The notes under the pieces were generated by a model, which was not told the DNA's origin, did not search any database, and was given only the letters and a program-made list of their open reading frames with translations. Positions 44,959 through 54,541 of a stretch of DNA of 64,000 nucleotides are shown here, one piece after another. Position numbers and translations under genes: made by a program. Within the stretch, counting starts at the first letter, position 1. Each line of letters opens with the position of its first letter. Where the stretch lies: contig NZ_CP073577.1 of the NCBI RefSeq assembly GCF_018205975.1, forward strand, positions 1,922,001 to 1,986,000. The letters run 5' to 3'. This DNA is from Erythrobacter sp. JK5. GTDB taxonomy: Bacteria > Pseudomonadota > Alphaproteobacteria > Sphingomonadales > Sphingomonadaceae.

Positions 44959-46368
44959 ATGAACACTCCCTCACCCCTTCCGGACCAGAAACGGGTCGGC
45001 ATGGTCAGCCTCGGCTGCCCGAAGGCGCTGGTCGATTCCGAGCGGATCCTCACCCGGCTGCGCGCCGATGGCTACGCGATGAGCCCCGATTACCAGGGTG
45101 CGGACGTGGTGCTGGTCAACACCTGCGGCTTCCTGGACAGCGCCAAGGAAGAGAGCCTTGCTGCCATCGGCGAAGCGATTGCCGAAAACGGCCGCGTGAT
45201 CGTCACCGGCTGCATGGGCGAAGAGGCCGACGCGATCCGCGCCGCGCATCCGCAGGTGCTCGCGATCACCGGCGCGCACCAGTACGAAGCGGTGGTCGAA
45301 GCGGTGCACACCCACGCGCCGCCCAGCCAGGGTCCGTTCGTCGACCTGATCCCGCAGCCCACCGGGCTCAAGCAGCAAAGCGATAGCCCAGACAACTATG
45401 TAAAGCTCACCCCGCGCCACTACAGCTATCTGAAGATCTCCGAGGGCTGCAATCACTCCTGTGCCTTCTGCATCATCCCGCAATTGCGCGGGAAGCTGGC
45501 AAGCCGCCGGATCGACGCGGTGCTGCGCGAGGCGGAAAAGCTGGTCGCGGCGGGGACGAAGGAGCTGCTGGTCATCTCGCAGGACACCAGCGCCTACGGC
45601 GTCGATACCCGGCACGAGGAACGCGATTGGAAAGGCTCACCCGTCCGCGCGCACATGACCGATCTGGCGCGCGAACTGGGGCAGCTGCGCACTTCGGACG
45701 GCACGCCGCCCTGGGTGCGGCTGCATTATGTCTATCCCTACCCGCATGTCGACAAGGTCATCCCGCTGATGGCCGAAGGGCTGCTGACGCCCTATCTCGA
45801 CATCCCGTTCCAGCACGCGTCGCCAAACGTGCTGAAGCTGATGAAACGCCCTGCCAACGAGGCGAAAGTGCTCGATCGACTGAAGTCGTGGCGCGAAACC
45901 TGCCCGGATATCGCCGTGCGTTCGTCCTTCGTGGTCGGCTTTCCCGGCGAGACCGAAGCCGATTTCCAGTACCTGCTCGAATGGCTCGAGGAAGCGCAGC
46001 TCGACCGGGTCGGCGCGTTCCGGTTCGAACCGGTCGAAGGCGCGGCAGCCAACGCCCTGCCCGATCCGGTGCCGGAGGAGATAAAGGAAGAGCGCTACGC
46101 CCGGATCATGGAAGTGACCGAGCGGATCAGCGCCGCCAAGCTCGAAGCCAAGGTGGGCCGGGCCATCCCGGTCATCATCGACGAGGTGGGCGAGCCCGAT
46201 GATGACGGCGACATCGGCGCCACAGGCCGCAGTCAGGCCGATGCGCCGGAGATCGACGGCGCGGTCTATCTGCGCAACGTGCCCGAACGTCTCGCTGCCG
46301 GCGACATCGTGACGGTGCAGATCGAAGACAGCGACGCCCACGATCTGTTCGGCGTGATCGCAGCGTGA
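44959..46368 (+). CDS. rimO: Ribosomal protein S12 methylthiotransferase RimO
   Basis: 469 residues. The UPF0004 domain has the auxiliary-cluster cysteines C20, C56 and C85 ([24 protein letters not shown]). The radical-SAM cluster is C164-x3-C168-x2-C171 ([10 protein letters not shown]). A C-terminal TRAM domain completes it. It adds a methylthio group to Asp88 of ribosomal protein S12. The next gene overlaps or closely follows. Confidence 0.96.
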   Translation: MNTPSPLPDQKRVGMVSLGCPKALVDSERILTRLRADGYAMSPDYQGADVVLVNTCGFLDSAKEESLAAIGEAIAENGRVIVTGCMGEEADAIRAAHPQVLAITGAHQYEAVVEAVHTHAPPSQGPFVDLIPQPTGLKQQSDSPDNYVKLTPRHYSYLKISEGCNHSCAFCIIPQLRGKLASRRIDAVLREAEKLVAAGTKELLVISQDTSAYGVDTRHEERDWKGSPVRAHMTDLARELGQLRTSDGTPPWVRLHYVYPYPHVDKVIPLMAEGLLTPYLDIPFQHASPNVLKLMKRPANEAKVLDRLKSWRETCPDIAVRSSFVVGFPGETEADFQYLLEWLEEAQLDRVGAFRFEPVEGAAANALPDPVPEEIKEERYARIMEVTERISAAKLEAKVGRAIPVIIDEVGEPDDDGDIGATGRSQADAPEIDGAVYLRNVPERLAAGDIVTVQIEDSDAHDLFGVIAA

Positions 46369-46394
46369 TCGACGAGCGCGCACGCGAACCCCTC

Positions 46395-47192
46395 ATGCAG
46401 CTCAGGATATCCGCCAACTTCGCGTTCGAATTCGACCAGCCGACCGACGCTCTCCTGCAGTTCGAAGCGGCTGCCATTCCCGAACAGACAATCCATTCGG
46501 CGCGCACGCAGCTGAGCGAAACCGAGTACATGGCCCGCGTCCCGGCGCAGGATTCCATCGGGGAACGAATCTGGCTCCGCGCCGATGGCCGCTGCGAGGT
46601 CGCCTATGAAGCGGTGGCGGAACCGCACCGCCTGCGTTCCGGGATCGCATCGCTTGCCCAGCTTGCCGCGCACCGGCTGCCGGGCGAGACGATCGAATAC
46701 CTGCTCGATTCGCGCTACTGCCCGGCCAGCCGGTTCCAGCCGTTCGTGGACGCGGAATTCTCGGGCACCAGCGGGGGCGCGCGGATCGAGGCGATCCGGT
46801 CCTGGATTGCGCAGACACTTGCGTATGCCCCCGGCTCCAGCGATGCGGGCACCGATGCGGTGGCGACGTTTATCGCCCGCCGCGGCATTTGCCGCGATTT
46901 CGCGCACCTGCTCGTCACCTTCGCGCGCGCATCCGCGATCCCGGCGCGCTACGTCGCTTGCTTTGCGCCCGGCGTTACCCCGCAGGATTTCCACGCGGTT
47001 GCGGAAGTGTTCCTGCCCGACCCCTCGCAACCCGATGGCGGTGCGTGGCAGCTGGTCGATGCTACCGGCATGGCGGACGCCACCGATATCGTGAAGATCG
47101 GCGTCGGGCGGGACGCCGCCGACGTGAGCTTTCTCACCAGCTTCGGCCCGAACCGGTTCCTGTCGAGCGAGATCGCGGTCGAACAGGTTTGA
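46395..47192 (+). CDS. Transglutaminase-like cysteine peptidase family protein
   Basis: 265 residues from ATG 46395; a GTG at 46365 overlapping the rimO stop (GTGA) is an alternative start. An N-terminal beta-rich bacterial transglutaminase domain is followed by the papain-like core. Catalytic residues are C166 (RGICRDFAHLLV), H200 (DFHAVAEVFL) and D222 (LVDATGMA). No signal peptide. Relatives are often found beside circularly permuted ATP-grasp/alpha-E genes, which are absent here. Substrate unknown. Confidence 0.85.
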   Translation: MQLRISANFAFEFDQPTDALLQFEAAAIPEQTIHSARTQLSETEYMARVPAQDSIGERIWLRADGRCEVAYEAVAEPHRLRSGIASLAQLAAHRLPGETIEYLLDSRYCPASRFQPFVDAEFSGTSGGARIEAIRSWIAQTLAYAPGSSDAGTDAVATFIARRGICRDFAHLLVTFARASAIPARYVACFAPGVTPQDFHAVAEVFLPDPSQPDGGAWQLVDATGMADATDIVKIGVGRDAADVSFLTSFGPNRFLSSEIAVEQV

Positions 47193-47289
47193 TTGCGCGC
47201 GGGCAAGCATTCCTAGTGCCTCGCCGCTTTGCATGCCCGGCCGGGCGCGCTAAACGGAATTGATAACGGTATCAGCACGCCATCGATGT

Positions 47290-47325
47290 CTGCAAAATCC
47301 TGCAAATTGCCAAGATCGTTTGCAA
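47290..47325. promoter_or_regulatory. Repeated TGCAAA elements upstream of zwf
   Basis: CTGCAAA at 47290 and again at 47300 (10 bases apart, one helical turn), with the inverse TTTGCAA at 47319. They lie about 80-110 bases before the zwf start in a 209-bp gene-free region. A possible operator; the regulator is not identifiable from the sequence. Confidence 0.3.
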
Positions 47326-47401
47326 CGATGGACTGCGTTGGTAGAGCCTTAAATCTCCGATTACCTAACGTTCTTGGCGCAATTTGTGTGGGGTGGCGCG
47401 A

Positions 47402-48856
47402 ATGAAAATTTCTGCGGATCGACTGCTGCTGTTCGGCGCGACCGGCGATCTCGCCCGGCGCATGCTGCTGCCGTCGCTTTGCGCGCTCGATGCCGACGGG
47501 CTGCTGTCGGAGAACCTCCGCATCATCGGCACTGCCCGCAGCGAGATGACCGACCAGGAGTTTCGCCAGCTGGCGCGCGAAGCGCTCGAAACCTTCCTCC
47601 CGGCCGAACGGCGCGGGGGGATGGCGAATTTCCTCAACCGGCTGAGCTATCAGGCACTCGATGCGACCACGCTCGAAGGGTTCGATGCGCTCGCCGAAAA
47701 GGTCGGCCCATCGACCAGCGCGGATGCCGATGGCGGCCTCGCGATCTTCCTTTCGACCGCGCCGAGCCTGTTCGGACCGACAATCGCCGGGTTGCAGCAC
47801 GCCGGGCTCACCGGCGATCACGTCCGCATCGGCCTCGAAAAGCCGCTCGGCACCGACCTCGAAAGCAGCTGCGCGATCAACGACGCGGTGGCCGAGGCAT
47901 TCAGCGAGGACCGGATTTTCCGGATCGATCACTACCTCGGCAAGGAGACCGTGCAGAACCTGCTCGCACTGCGGTTCGCCAACATCCTGTTCGAGCCGAT
48001 CTGGAACTCGAACTACATCGAGCACGTCCAGATCACCGTCGCCGAAACGGTCGGACTGGAATCGCGCGTCGCCTATTACGACGACAGCGGCGCGCTGCGC
48101 GACATGGTGCAGAACCACATGCTGCAATTGCTCGCGCTGGTGGCGATGGAGCCGCCGACCAGCTTTGATGCCACCGCCGTGCGCGACGAGAAGGTCAAGG
48201 TGCTGCGCGCACTGCGCAAGGTCGAGGCGGGCGAAACGGTCACCGGGCAGTATCGCGCGGGTGCGATCGGCGGGCAGGCGGTACCCGGCTACGACGACGA
48301 GCTGGGCAAGGATTCGGACACCGAAACCTTCGTCGCGATCAAGGCGCATGTCGACAACTGGCGCTGGAAAGGCGTGCCGTTCTACCTGCGCACCGGCAAG
48401 CGCCTGCCCGAACGCGTGACCGAAATCGTGGTGAAGTTCCGCTGCGTGCCGCACTCGATCTTCGATGCCACGGGGTCCGGGCTCAATCCCAACCAGCTGC
48501 TGATCGGCATCCAGCCCGAGGAAAACATCACCCTGTCGCTGATGGCGAAGGTCCCCGGCCTCGGCACCGACGGCGTGCGGCTGCGCGAGGTGCCGCTCGA
48601 AATCACGATGCCCGACGCCTTCGTCGGCCAGCACCGCCGGATCGCTTACGAGCGCCTGCTGCTCGACCTGATCGACGCCGACCAGACGCTGTTCGTGCGC
48701 CGCGACGAGGTCGAGGCGCAGTGGCAGTGGGTCGACGCGATCCGCGCGGCGTGGGAAGCTGCGGGCACGAAGCCGAAGACCTACACGGCGGGCAGCTGGG
48801 GCCCGAGCGCGGCGATCGCGCTCGCCGAACGCGACGGAGTGAGCTGGCATGAGTGA
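47402..48856 (+). CDS. zwf: Glucose-6-phosphate 1-dehydrogenase
   Basis: 484 residues from ATG 47402. The NADP-binding N terminus is LLLFGATGDLARRMLLPSL. The active-site motif RIDHYLGKETVQNLLALRF and EKPLGTDLESS are intact. It oxidises glucose-6-P to 6-phosphogluconolactone, the entry to the Entner-Doudoroff and pentose-phosphate routes. It is first in zwf-edd-glk-ppc-like, overlapping edd by 8 bases. No pgl gene is present between zwf and edd. Confidence 0.97.
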   Translation: MKISADRLLLFGATGDLARRMLLPSLCALDADGLLSENLRIIGTARSEMTDQEFRQLAREALETFLPAERRGGMANFLNRLSYQALDATTLEGFDALAEKVGPSTSADADGGLAIFLSTAPSLFGPTIAGLQHAGLTGDHVRIGLEKPLGTDLESSCAINDAVAEAFSEDRIFRIDHYLGKETVQNLLALRFANILFEPIWNSNYIEHVQITVAETVGLESRVAYYDDSGALRDMVQNHMLQLLALVAMEPPTSFDATAVRDEKVKVLRALRKVEAGETVTGQYRAGAIGGQAVPGYDDELGKDSDTETFVAIKAHVDNWRWKGVPFYLRTGKRLPERVTEIVVKFRCVPHSIFDATGSGLNPNQLLIGIQPEENITLSLMAKVPGLGTDGVRLREVPLEITMPDAFVGQHRRIAYERLLLDLIDADQTLFVRRDEVEAQWQWVDAIRAAWEAAGTKPKTYTAGSWGPSAAIALAERDGVSWHE

Positions 48857-50654
48857 ACTCGACGACACGATCCACCGCGTCACGCAGCGCGTGATCGAAA
48901 ATTCGCGCGCCAGCCGCGCCGCCTATCTCGACCTGATGAAGCGCGAAGGCGACCGCAAGCCCGAGCACAAGGATATCGCCTGTTCCAACCTCGCCCACGC
49001 CTTTGCCGGGGCGCTGGAAGACCAGCAGGCGATGAAGAACAAGCGCGGGCCGAATATCGGGATCGTCACGGCCTACAATGACATGCTGTCGGCGCATCAG
49101 CCCTATGGCCGCTACCCCGACCGGATGAAGATCTACGCCCGCGAAGTCGGCGCCACCGCGCAGGTGGCGGGCGGCACGCCGGCGATGTGCGACGGGGTCA
49201 CGCAGGGCGAGGACGGGATGGAGCTGTCGCTGTTCAGCCGCGACATCATTGCGCTTTCGACCGGGGTCGCGCTGTCGCACCAGATGTATGACGGGATCGC
49301 CTGTCTCGGCATTTGCGACAAGATTGTGCCGGGCCTGCTGATGGGCGCGCTGCGGTTCGGCCATCTGCCGACGGTATTCGTTCCCTCAGGTCCGATGCCG
49401 AGCGGAATTTCGAACAAGCAGAAGCAGGAGACCCGCCAGAAATACGCTGCAGGCGAGATCGGTCGCGACGCGCTGCTTGAAAGCGAGCTGGGATCGTACC
49501 ATTCGCCCGGCACCTGCACGTTCTACGGCACCGCCAACTCCAACCAGATGATGATGGAGATGATGGGGCTGCATATCCCCAGCGCGGCGTTCGTGCAGCC
49601 GGGCACCAAGCTGCGCCAGTCGCTCGACCGCGCCGCCGTCCATCGCATCGCCGAACTCTCCGGCACGACCGAGCGTACGCTGGCGCAGGTCGTCGACGAG
49701 AAGGCGATCGTGAACGCGGTGATCGGCCTTCTGGCGACCGGCGGATCGACCAATCACGCGATCCACATTCCAGCGATGGCCCGTGCTGCAGGGATCGTGA
49801 TCGACTGGAACGACATGGCCGAGCTTTCGAGCGTGGTTCCGCTGCTGGCGCGGGTCTATCCCAACGGATCGGGCGACGTGAACCAGTTCCACGCGGCCGG
49901 CGGCATGGCCTATGTCATTCGCGAGTTGCTCGACGCCGGGCTGGCGCATCGCGACATCCTGACGGTGAGCGAAGGCGGGATGGACGCCTATACCGCCGAG
50001 CCGGTTCTCGACGGCGACGATCTCGGCTGGTCGCCCATTGGGGAAACCCGTGACGACACGATGCTGCGCGCAGTTGGTGAAGCGTTCCAGCCCGATGGCG
50101 GGATGAAGCTCGTCACCGGCAATCTCGGTCGCGCCTGCTTCAAGTCCTCTGCCGTCTCGCGCGAACGCTGGACCGTCCAAGCGCCTTGCCGCGTATTCCA
50201 GACCCAAGCCGACGTCGTCGCCGCATTCAAGGCAGGCGAGCTCGACAAGGACGTGGTGGTCGTGGTCCGGTTCCAGGGGCCGCGCGCCAACGGCATGCCC
50301 GAATTGCACGCGCTCACCCCCTCGCTCGCCGTCCTGCAGGATCGCGGTCACAAGGTCGCGCTGGTCACCGACGGGCGGATGTCGGGTGCGAGCGGCAAGG
50401 TGCCCGCCGCGATCCACTGCACGCCCGAGGCGAAAGGCGGCGGCCCGCTGTCGCTGCTGCAGGATGGCGACGTGATCCGTCTCTGCGCCGAGACCGGCGA
50501 GCTGTCGACCACCGCCGACCTTTCCGAGCGCACTCCGGCACCCGACCCCGAGGTCGCATGGGGCGTCGGCCGCGAGCTGTTCCGAATGATGCAGACCCAT
50601 GCAGATGGTGCGGAGCGGGGAGCTTCTGCGATGCTGGCGAGCGCGGGGCTCTGA
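48849..50654 (+). CDS. edd: 6-Phosphogluconate dehydratase
   Basis: 601 residues, IlvD/Edd family [4Fe-4S] dehydratase. Characteristic blocks are GPNIGIVTAYNDMLSAHQPY, GGTPAMCDGVTQG, ACLGICDKIVPG, SPGTCTFYGTANSNQMMMEM and VTDGRMSGASGKVPAA. It converts 6-phosphogluconate to KDPG, the signature Entner-Doudoroff step. The eda aldolase gene is not in this window. Both ends overlap or abut neighbours, consistent with an operon. Confidence 0.97.
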   Translation: MSELDDTIHRVTQRVIENSRASRAAYLDLMKREGDRKPEHKDIACSNLAHAFAGALEDQQAMKNKRGPNIGIVTAYNDMLSAHQPYGRYPDRMKIYAREVGATAQVAGGTPAMCDGVTQGEDGMELSLFSRDIIALSTGVALSHQMYDGIACLGICDKIVPGLLMGALRFGHLPTVFVPSGPMPSGISNKQKQETRQKYAAGEIGRDALLESELGSYHSPGTCTFYGTANSNQMMMEMMGLHIPSAAFVQPGTKLRQSLDRAAVHRIAELSGTTERTLAQVVDEKAIVNAVIGLLATGGSTNHAIHIPAMARAAGIVIDWNDMAELSSVVPLLARVYPNGSGDVNQFHAAGGMAYVIRELLDAGLAHRDILTVSEGGMDAYTAEPVLDGDDLGWSPIGETRDDTMLRAVGEAFQPDGGMKLVTGNLGRACFKSSAVSRERWTVQAPCRVFQTQADVVAAFKAGELDKDVVVVVRFQGPRANGMPELHALTPSLAVLQDRGHKVALVTDGRMSGASGKVPAAIHCTPEAKGGGPLSLLQDGDVIRLCAETGELSTTADLSERTPAPDPEVAWGVGRELFRMMQTHADGAERGASAMLASAGL

Positions 50655-50656
50655 TC

Positions 50657-51640
50657 TTGGCCGGAGGGACCGAAATCGTCGCGGTCGATATCGGCGGAAC
50701 GCACGCCCGCTTTGCCATGGCGACGATCGCCGATGACGGCTCGATCACGCTGGGCGAGCCGGTCACCCTGCATACCGACGATCACGCCAGCTTTCAGACC
50801 GCGTGGGAGGATTACCGCGACCGGCAGGGCGGCACGCTTCCCGATGGCGTCGCGATGGCGATCGCCGGGCCGATCGACGACCAGATCATTCGCTTCACCA
50901 ACAATCCGTGGATCATCCGCCCGCCGCTGATCCGCGAGAAACTCGGGTGCTCGCGCTTCACCATCGTCAACGATTTCGCCGCCGTGGCGCATGCTGCGGC
51001 GCGCGCACCGGCGGAGCAGTTCCTGCACCTTGCGGGACCCGATACCGAATTGCCCGCCACCGGCACGATCAGCGTTCTCGGCCCCGGGACCGGTCTCGGC
51101 GTCGCCTATTTCTGGCGCGGCGATGGCGGCGCGGTGCATGTCCAGGCGACCGAGGGCGGTCACGGCGATTTCGCCCCGGTCGACGCGATCGAGGACGCCA
51201 TCCTCGCGCGGCTGCGCAAGCGTCACAACCGCGTTTCGGACGAGCGCGTGGTCTCCGGCCCGGGAATCGTCGATATCTACCAGACGCTCGCCGCGATGGA
51301 GGGCCGGGCGGTCATGGACCTCGATGATATCGCAATCTGGACCGCGGCGGCATTGGGCGATGACAGCCTCGCCGCCGCCGCGGTCGACCGGTTCTGCATG
51401 GCGCTGGGCTCGGTCGCGGGCAACATCGCGCTGATCCAGGGGGCGGGCGGCGTGGTGATCGCCGGCGGGCTTGGTTACCGTATCCGCGAGACGCTGCTCA
51501 ACTCGGGCTTCGCCTCGCGCTTCACCGCAAAGGGTCGCTTCAGCGGGCTGATGGCGACCCTGCCGGTAAAGCTCATCGTCCATCCTCAGCCGGGCCTTTA
51601 TGGTGCGGCCGCAGCCTTCGCCAAGGAGCATTGCGCGTGA
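50657..51640 (+). CDS. glk: Glucokinase
   Basis: 327 residues from the TTG at 50657, 2 bases after edd. Longer frames would run back into edd. The ATP-binding signature VAVDIGGTHARFAMA and the catalytic-Asp region IVNDFAAVAHAAA are present, with VLGPGTGLGVAYF and IAGGLGYRI downstream. It phosphorylates glucose to feed zwf. Glk-type (non-ROK) bacterial glucokinase. Confidence 0.95.
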   Translation: MAGGTEIVAVDIGGTHARFAMATIADDGSITLGEPVTLHTDDHASFQTAWEDYRDRQGGTLPDGVAMAIAGPIDDQIIRFTNNPWIIRPPLIREKLGCSRFTIVNDFAAVAHAAARAPAEQFLHLAGPDTELPATGTISVLGPGTGLGVAYFWRGDGGAVHVQATEGGHGDFAPVDAIEDAILARLRKRHNRVSDERVVSGPGIVDIYQTLAAMEGRAVMDLDDIAIWTAAALGDDSLAAAAVDRFCMALGSVAGNIALIQGAGGVVIAGGLGYRIRETLLNSGFASRFTAKGRFSGLMATLPVKLIVHPQPGLYGAAAAFAKEHCA

Positions 51641-54429
51641 CCGAGAAACCCGTGCTGCAGCACGTCCCCGACCTGCTCGAACGGTTGCAGCAGCTGCACA
51701 CCCGCACCCAGGAAACTCCGCTGTTCAACCCGGTGTTTCAGCTCGGGCTCGACCTGTCGCGCGCGCTCGAAGGCGGCGCGCTCGACCTCGACGCGCTCGA
51801 GGCGCTGGTCGAGGAACTCGAATGCGCCAGCCTGCAGGCCCGCGCCACGCGGTTGCGGCGTAACCTCTCCCCGGTCGCGCCGGACGCCAACGCGGCAACG
51901 CTGGGAGACGCTCTGACCCGGGACCATGACCTTCCCGCCTTTCGCGCCCGCTGGGAAACGCCGTTCCTGCACGCGGTTTTTACCGCACACCCGACCTTCC
52001 TGCTGACGCCCGGCCAGTCCGCTGCCGTTGCCGACGCAGCCAGCAGGGACGGCGACATCACCCGCTCGGTCTGCAGCGCCACGGGCGATCGCCCGGCGGT
52101 CACGCTAGATTACGAACACGGCGAAGTCGTGCGCGCGCTCGCTCACGCGCAGGATGCACGCTCGAAGATCGTCGGGCAGACGCTGCGCCACGCGGCGCAG
52201 CATTGGCCCGATCGCTGGCGCGAGCTGACACCCGTCCCGTTCCGCTTCGCAAGCTGGGTCGGATACGACATGGACGGGCGCACCGATATCAAGTGGTACA
52301 CCTCGATCCGCTTCCGCCTGTCGGAAAAGGCCGAGAGGCTCGCCCGCTACACCGCCGATCTCGAACGGATCGATCCGGCGCACAAGCTGGTCGCCACCTT
52401 GCGTGCCGGGGCGGAACAGGCCGCCCGAAGCGCCGATGACTTTTCGCAGGATCTGAATGCGCCCGAAGACCTTTCCGCCGCCGCCAACCGGTTGACCGGT
52501 GACGATCCGGCCAAGCTCACCTCGCTCGAACCGGTGATCGCCGCACTCGAACACGAGGCTGCCGAGGCCGAGGTCGAACGCGCGATCGCGCTCAAGACGC
52601 TGGCCGCGGCGATGCGCGCGGACGGGCTCGGCATGGGGCACATCCACTTCCGGGTGAATGCCAAGCAGCTTCACAACGCGATCCGCAGCCGGTTGAAGGA
52701 CCCTTCCGGTCTCGATCTCGCCAGCAAGGGCGCGATGGCCACGTTGCGGCGGATGCTGCAGGAGGTCGAGCCGCTGCGCACCAACTTCGCCAGCCTCGCG
52801 ATCGAAAGCTCGACCGCGATCCGGCAATTCCTCGCGATGGCGCAGATCCTCGAACATATCGACGCCGACACCCCGATCCGCATGCTGATCGCCGAATGCG
52901 AGCAGCCCTCGACGATCCTCGCCTCGCTCTATTTCGCCAAGCTGTTCGGGATCGAGGACCGGGTCGACGTCTCGCCGCTGTTCGAAACCGAAAGCGCGCT
53001 CGAACACGGCGGGCGGTTTCTCGACGCCTTGTGCGCCGAGGAGCAATACCAGCACTATGCCCGGCTGCGCGGGCGCGCCTGCATCCAGACGGGGTTTTCG
53101 GATGCCGGGCGGTTCGTCGGGCAGATCCCGGCAAGCCTCGCGATCGAGCGTTTGCAGGGCCGGTTCGCGCAGGCACTGGCGAAGAACGGCCTCACCGATG
53201 TCGCCGCATTGATCTTCAACACGCATGGCGAAAGCATGGGTCGCGGCGCGCATCCGGGCGGGTTCGCCGACCGGCTGACCTGGCCGATGAGCCGCTGGGC
53301 GCGCAGCCGCTTCGTACGCAACGGGATCGCGCTAGAACCCGAAGTCAGCTTCCAGGGCGGCGATGGCTACCTGCACTTCGCGACACCCGAGCTGGCACAG
53401 GCAACGCTGACGCGGATCGTGACCGAGGAGCCCGAACGTTCCGAAGTGTGCGCCGACCCGTTCTACGAACGCACCGACATCAGCCTCGATTTCTACCGTG
53501 CGATCCGCGCGCATCAGCGCCGGCACCTGCGCAGCCAGACCTATTCGCGCGCGGTCACCGCGTTCGGCCTGGGCCTGCTCAATTCGACCGGCAGCCGCGT
53601 CTCGCGCCGTCAGTCCGATCTTTCCGCCGACCGCGACATGAACCTGCGGCAGATCCGCGCGATCCCGCACAATGCGATCCTCCAGCAGCTCGGCTATCCG
53701 GTGAACGTCATATCGGGGATCGGCAGCGCGGCCGATGGCAATTACGACGAGATTGCCGCGCTCATCGAGGACAGCGAGCGCGGACAGCAATTGCTGCGGC
53801 TGGCGCAGGCATCGAACGCGCTCGCCAGCATCAAGTCGGTCGCGGCGCATGGCGAGCTGTTCAATTCGGCATACTGGGCGAGCCGCCCCTATCGCGGGAC
53901 CGAGCCGCATCTTTCCGCCGCCTGCGAATCGCTGGCGGAATATCTCACCAAGGACGACCGCACCGGGGTGTTCCGCCGCCTTGCCTCGCGTCTGCGGGTC
54001 GATGCGCTCAAGTTCCACCGCCTGCTGGGCATGCTTCCCGCCGAGGCGCCCGACCCGGACCGCGAGAACACACGGCGGATGATCGGCGCAGCGCAGTCGA
54101 TGCGGCTGGCCTTGATGCAGCACATTTTTATCAAGGCGGTATCGGTGCCGGTGTTCAGCCGCGCCAACGATATCAGCCGCGAGGACGTGCTCGAAATGGT
54201 GTTCAGCCTGCGCGTCGACGATGCGCTGGCGCAGATGCGGCGCGCCTTCCCGACGCACTTTCCGCAGGCCAGCGATTTCGCGCTCGACGCACCGGCGGAT
54301 TACCCCGACAGCGGCACCGAAGGCTACGCGCAGATCGGGCGCGAGCTGATCGACCCGATCGAACGCGCCTATGCCCTGATGCTGCGGATCGGCACGACGA
54401 TCGCGAACCATTTCGGCGCACACGGCTGA
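51637..54429 (+). CDS. Divergent phosphoenolpyruvate-carboxylase-like protein
   Basis: 930 residues from GTG 51637, which overlaps the glk stop (GTGA) with AAGGAG 8 bases upstream. PEPC landmarks are recognisable but altered: FTAHPTF retains the catalytic-type His; TGFSDAGRFVG stands where GYSDSNKDGG is normal; FNTHGESMGRGAHPGG replaces the Gly/Arg loop FHGRGGTVGRGGGP; NSTGSRVSRR replaces GSRPAKR. Length fits PEPC. It may carboxylate PEP with altered kinetics or have a new role. Being last in the glucose/ED operon, it could link sugar catabolism to anaplerosis; that is inference. Confidence 0.8.
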   Translation: MTEKPVLQHVPDLLERLQQLHTRTQETPLFNPVFQLGLDLSRALEGGALDLDALEALVEELECASLQARATRLRRNLSPVAPDANAATLGDALTRDHDLPAFRARWETPFLHAVFTAHPTFLLTPGQSAAVADAASRDGDITRSVCSATGDRPAVTLDYEHGEVVRALAHAQDARSKIVGQTLRHAAQHWPDRWRELTPVPFRFASWVGYDMDGRTDIKWYTSIRFRLSEKAERLARYTADLERIDPAHKLVATLRAGAEQAARSADDFSQDLNAPEDLSAAANRLTGDDPAKLTSLEPVIAALEHEAAEAEVERAIALKTLAAAMRADGLGMGHIHFRVNAKQLHNAIRSRLKDPSGLDLASKGAMATLRRMLQEVEPLRTNFASLAIESSTAIRQFLAMAQILEHIDADTPIRMLIAECEQPSTILASLYFAKLFGIEDRVDVSPLFETESALEHGGRFLDALCAEEQYQHYARLRGRACIQTGFSDAGRFVGQIPASLAIERLQGRFAQALAKNGLTDVAALIFNTHGESMGRGAHPGGFADRLTWPMSRWARSRFVRNGIALEPEVSFQGGDGYLHFATPELAQATLTRIVTEEPERSEVCADPFYERTDISLDFYRAIRAHQRRHLRSQTYSRAVTAFGLGLLNSTGSRVSRRQSDLSADRDMNLRQIRAIPHNAILQQLGYPVNVISGIGSAADGNYDEIAALIEDSERGQQLLRLAQASNALASIKSVAAHGELFNSAYWASRPYRGTEPHLSAACESLAEYLTKDDRTGVFRRLASRLRVDALKFHRLLGMLPAEAPDPDRENTRRMIGAAQSMRLALMQHIFIKAVSVPVFSRANDISREDVLEMVFSLRVDDALAQMRRAFPTHFPQASDFALDAPADYPDSGTEGYAQIGRELIDPIERAYALMLRIGTTIANHFGAHG

Positions 54430-54459
54430 TCGGGCGCGAGGCTGCGAGACTCCGCTGTC

Positions 54460-54511
54460 GTTAACGAACTCACCCCGCGAACGTCCCCCGCAGGGACGTG
54501 GCTGCGTTAAC
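54460..54511. promoter_or_regulatory. GTTAAC-flanked hairpin between the ppc-like and L,D-transpeptidase genes
   Basis: GTTAAC at 54460-54465 and 54506-54511 flank a perfect ACGTCCC/GGGACGT stem (54481-54499, loop CCGCA). No T run follows. It could be a terminator remnant or a regulator site for the downstream gene. Confidence 0.3.
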
Positions 54512-54541
54512 CTCTGGAGATTACGCGGCTAACGCGCCATA

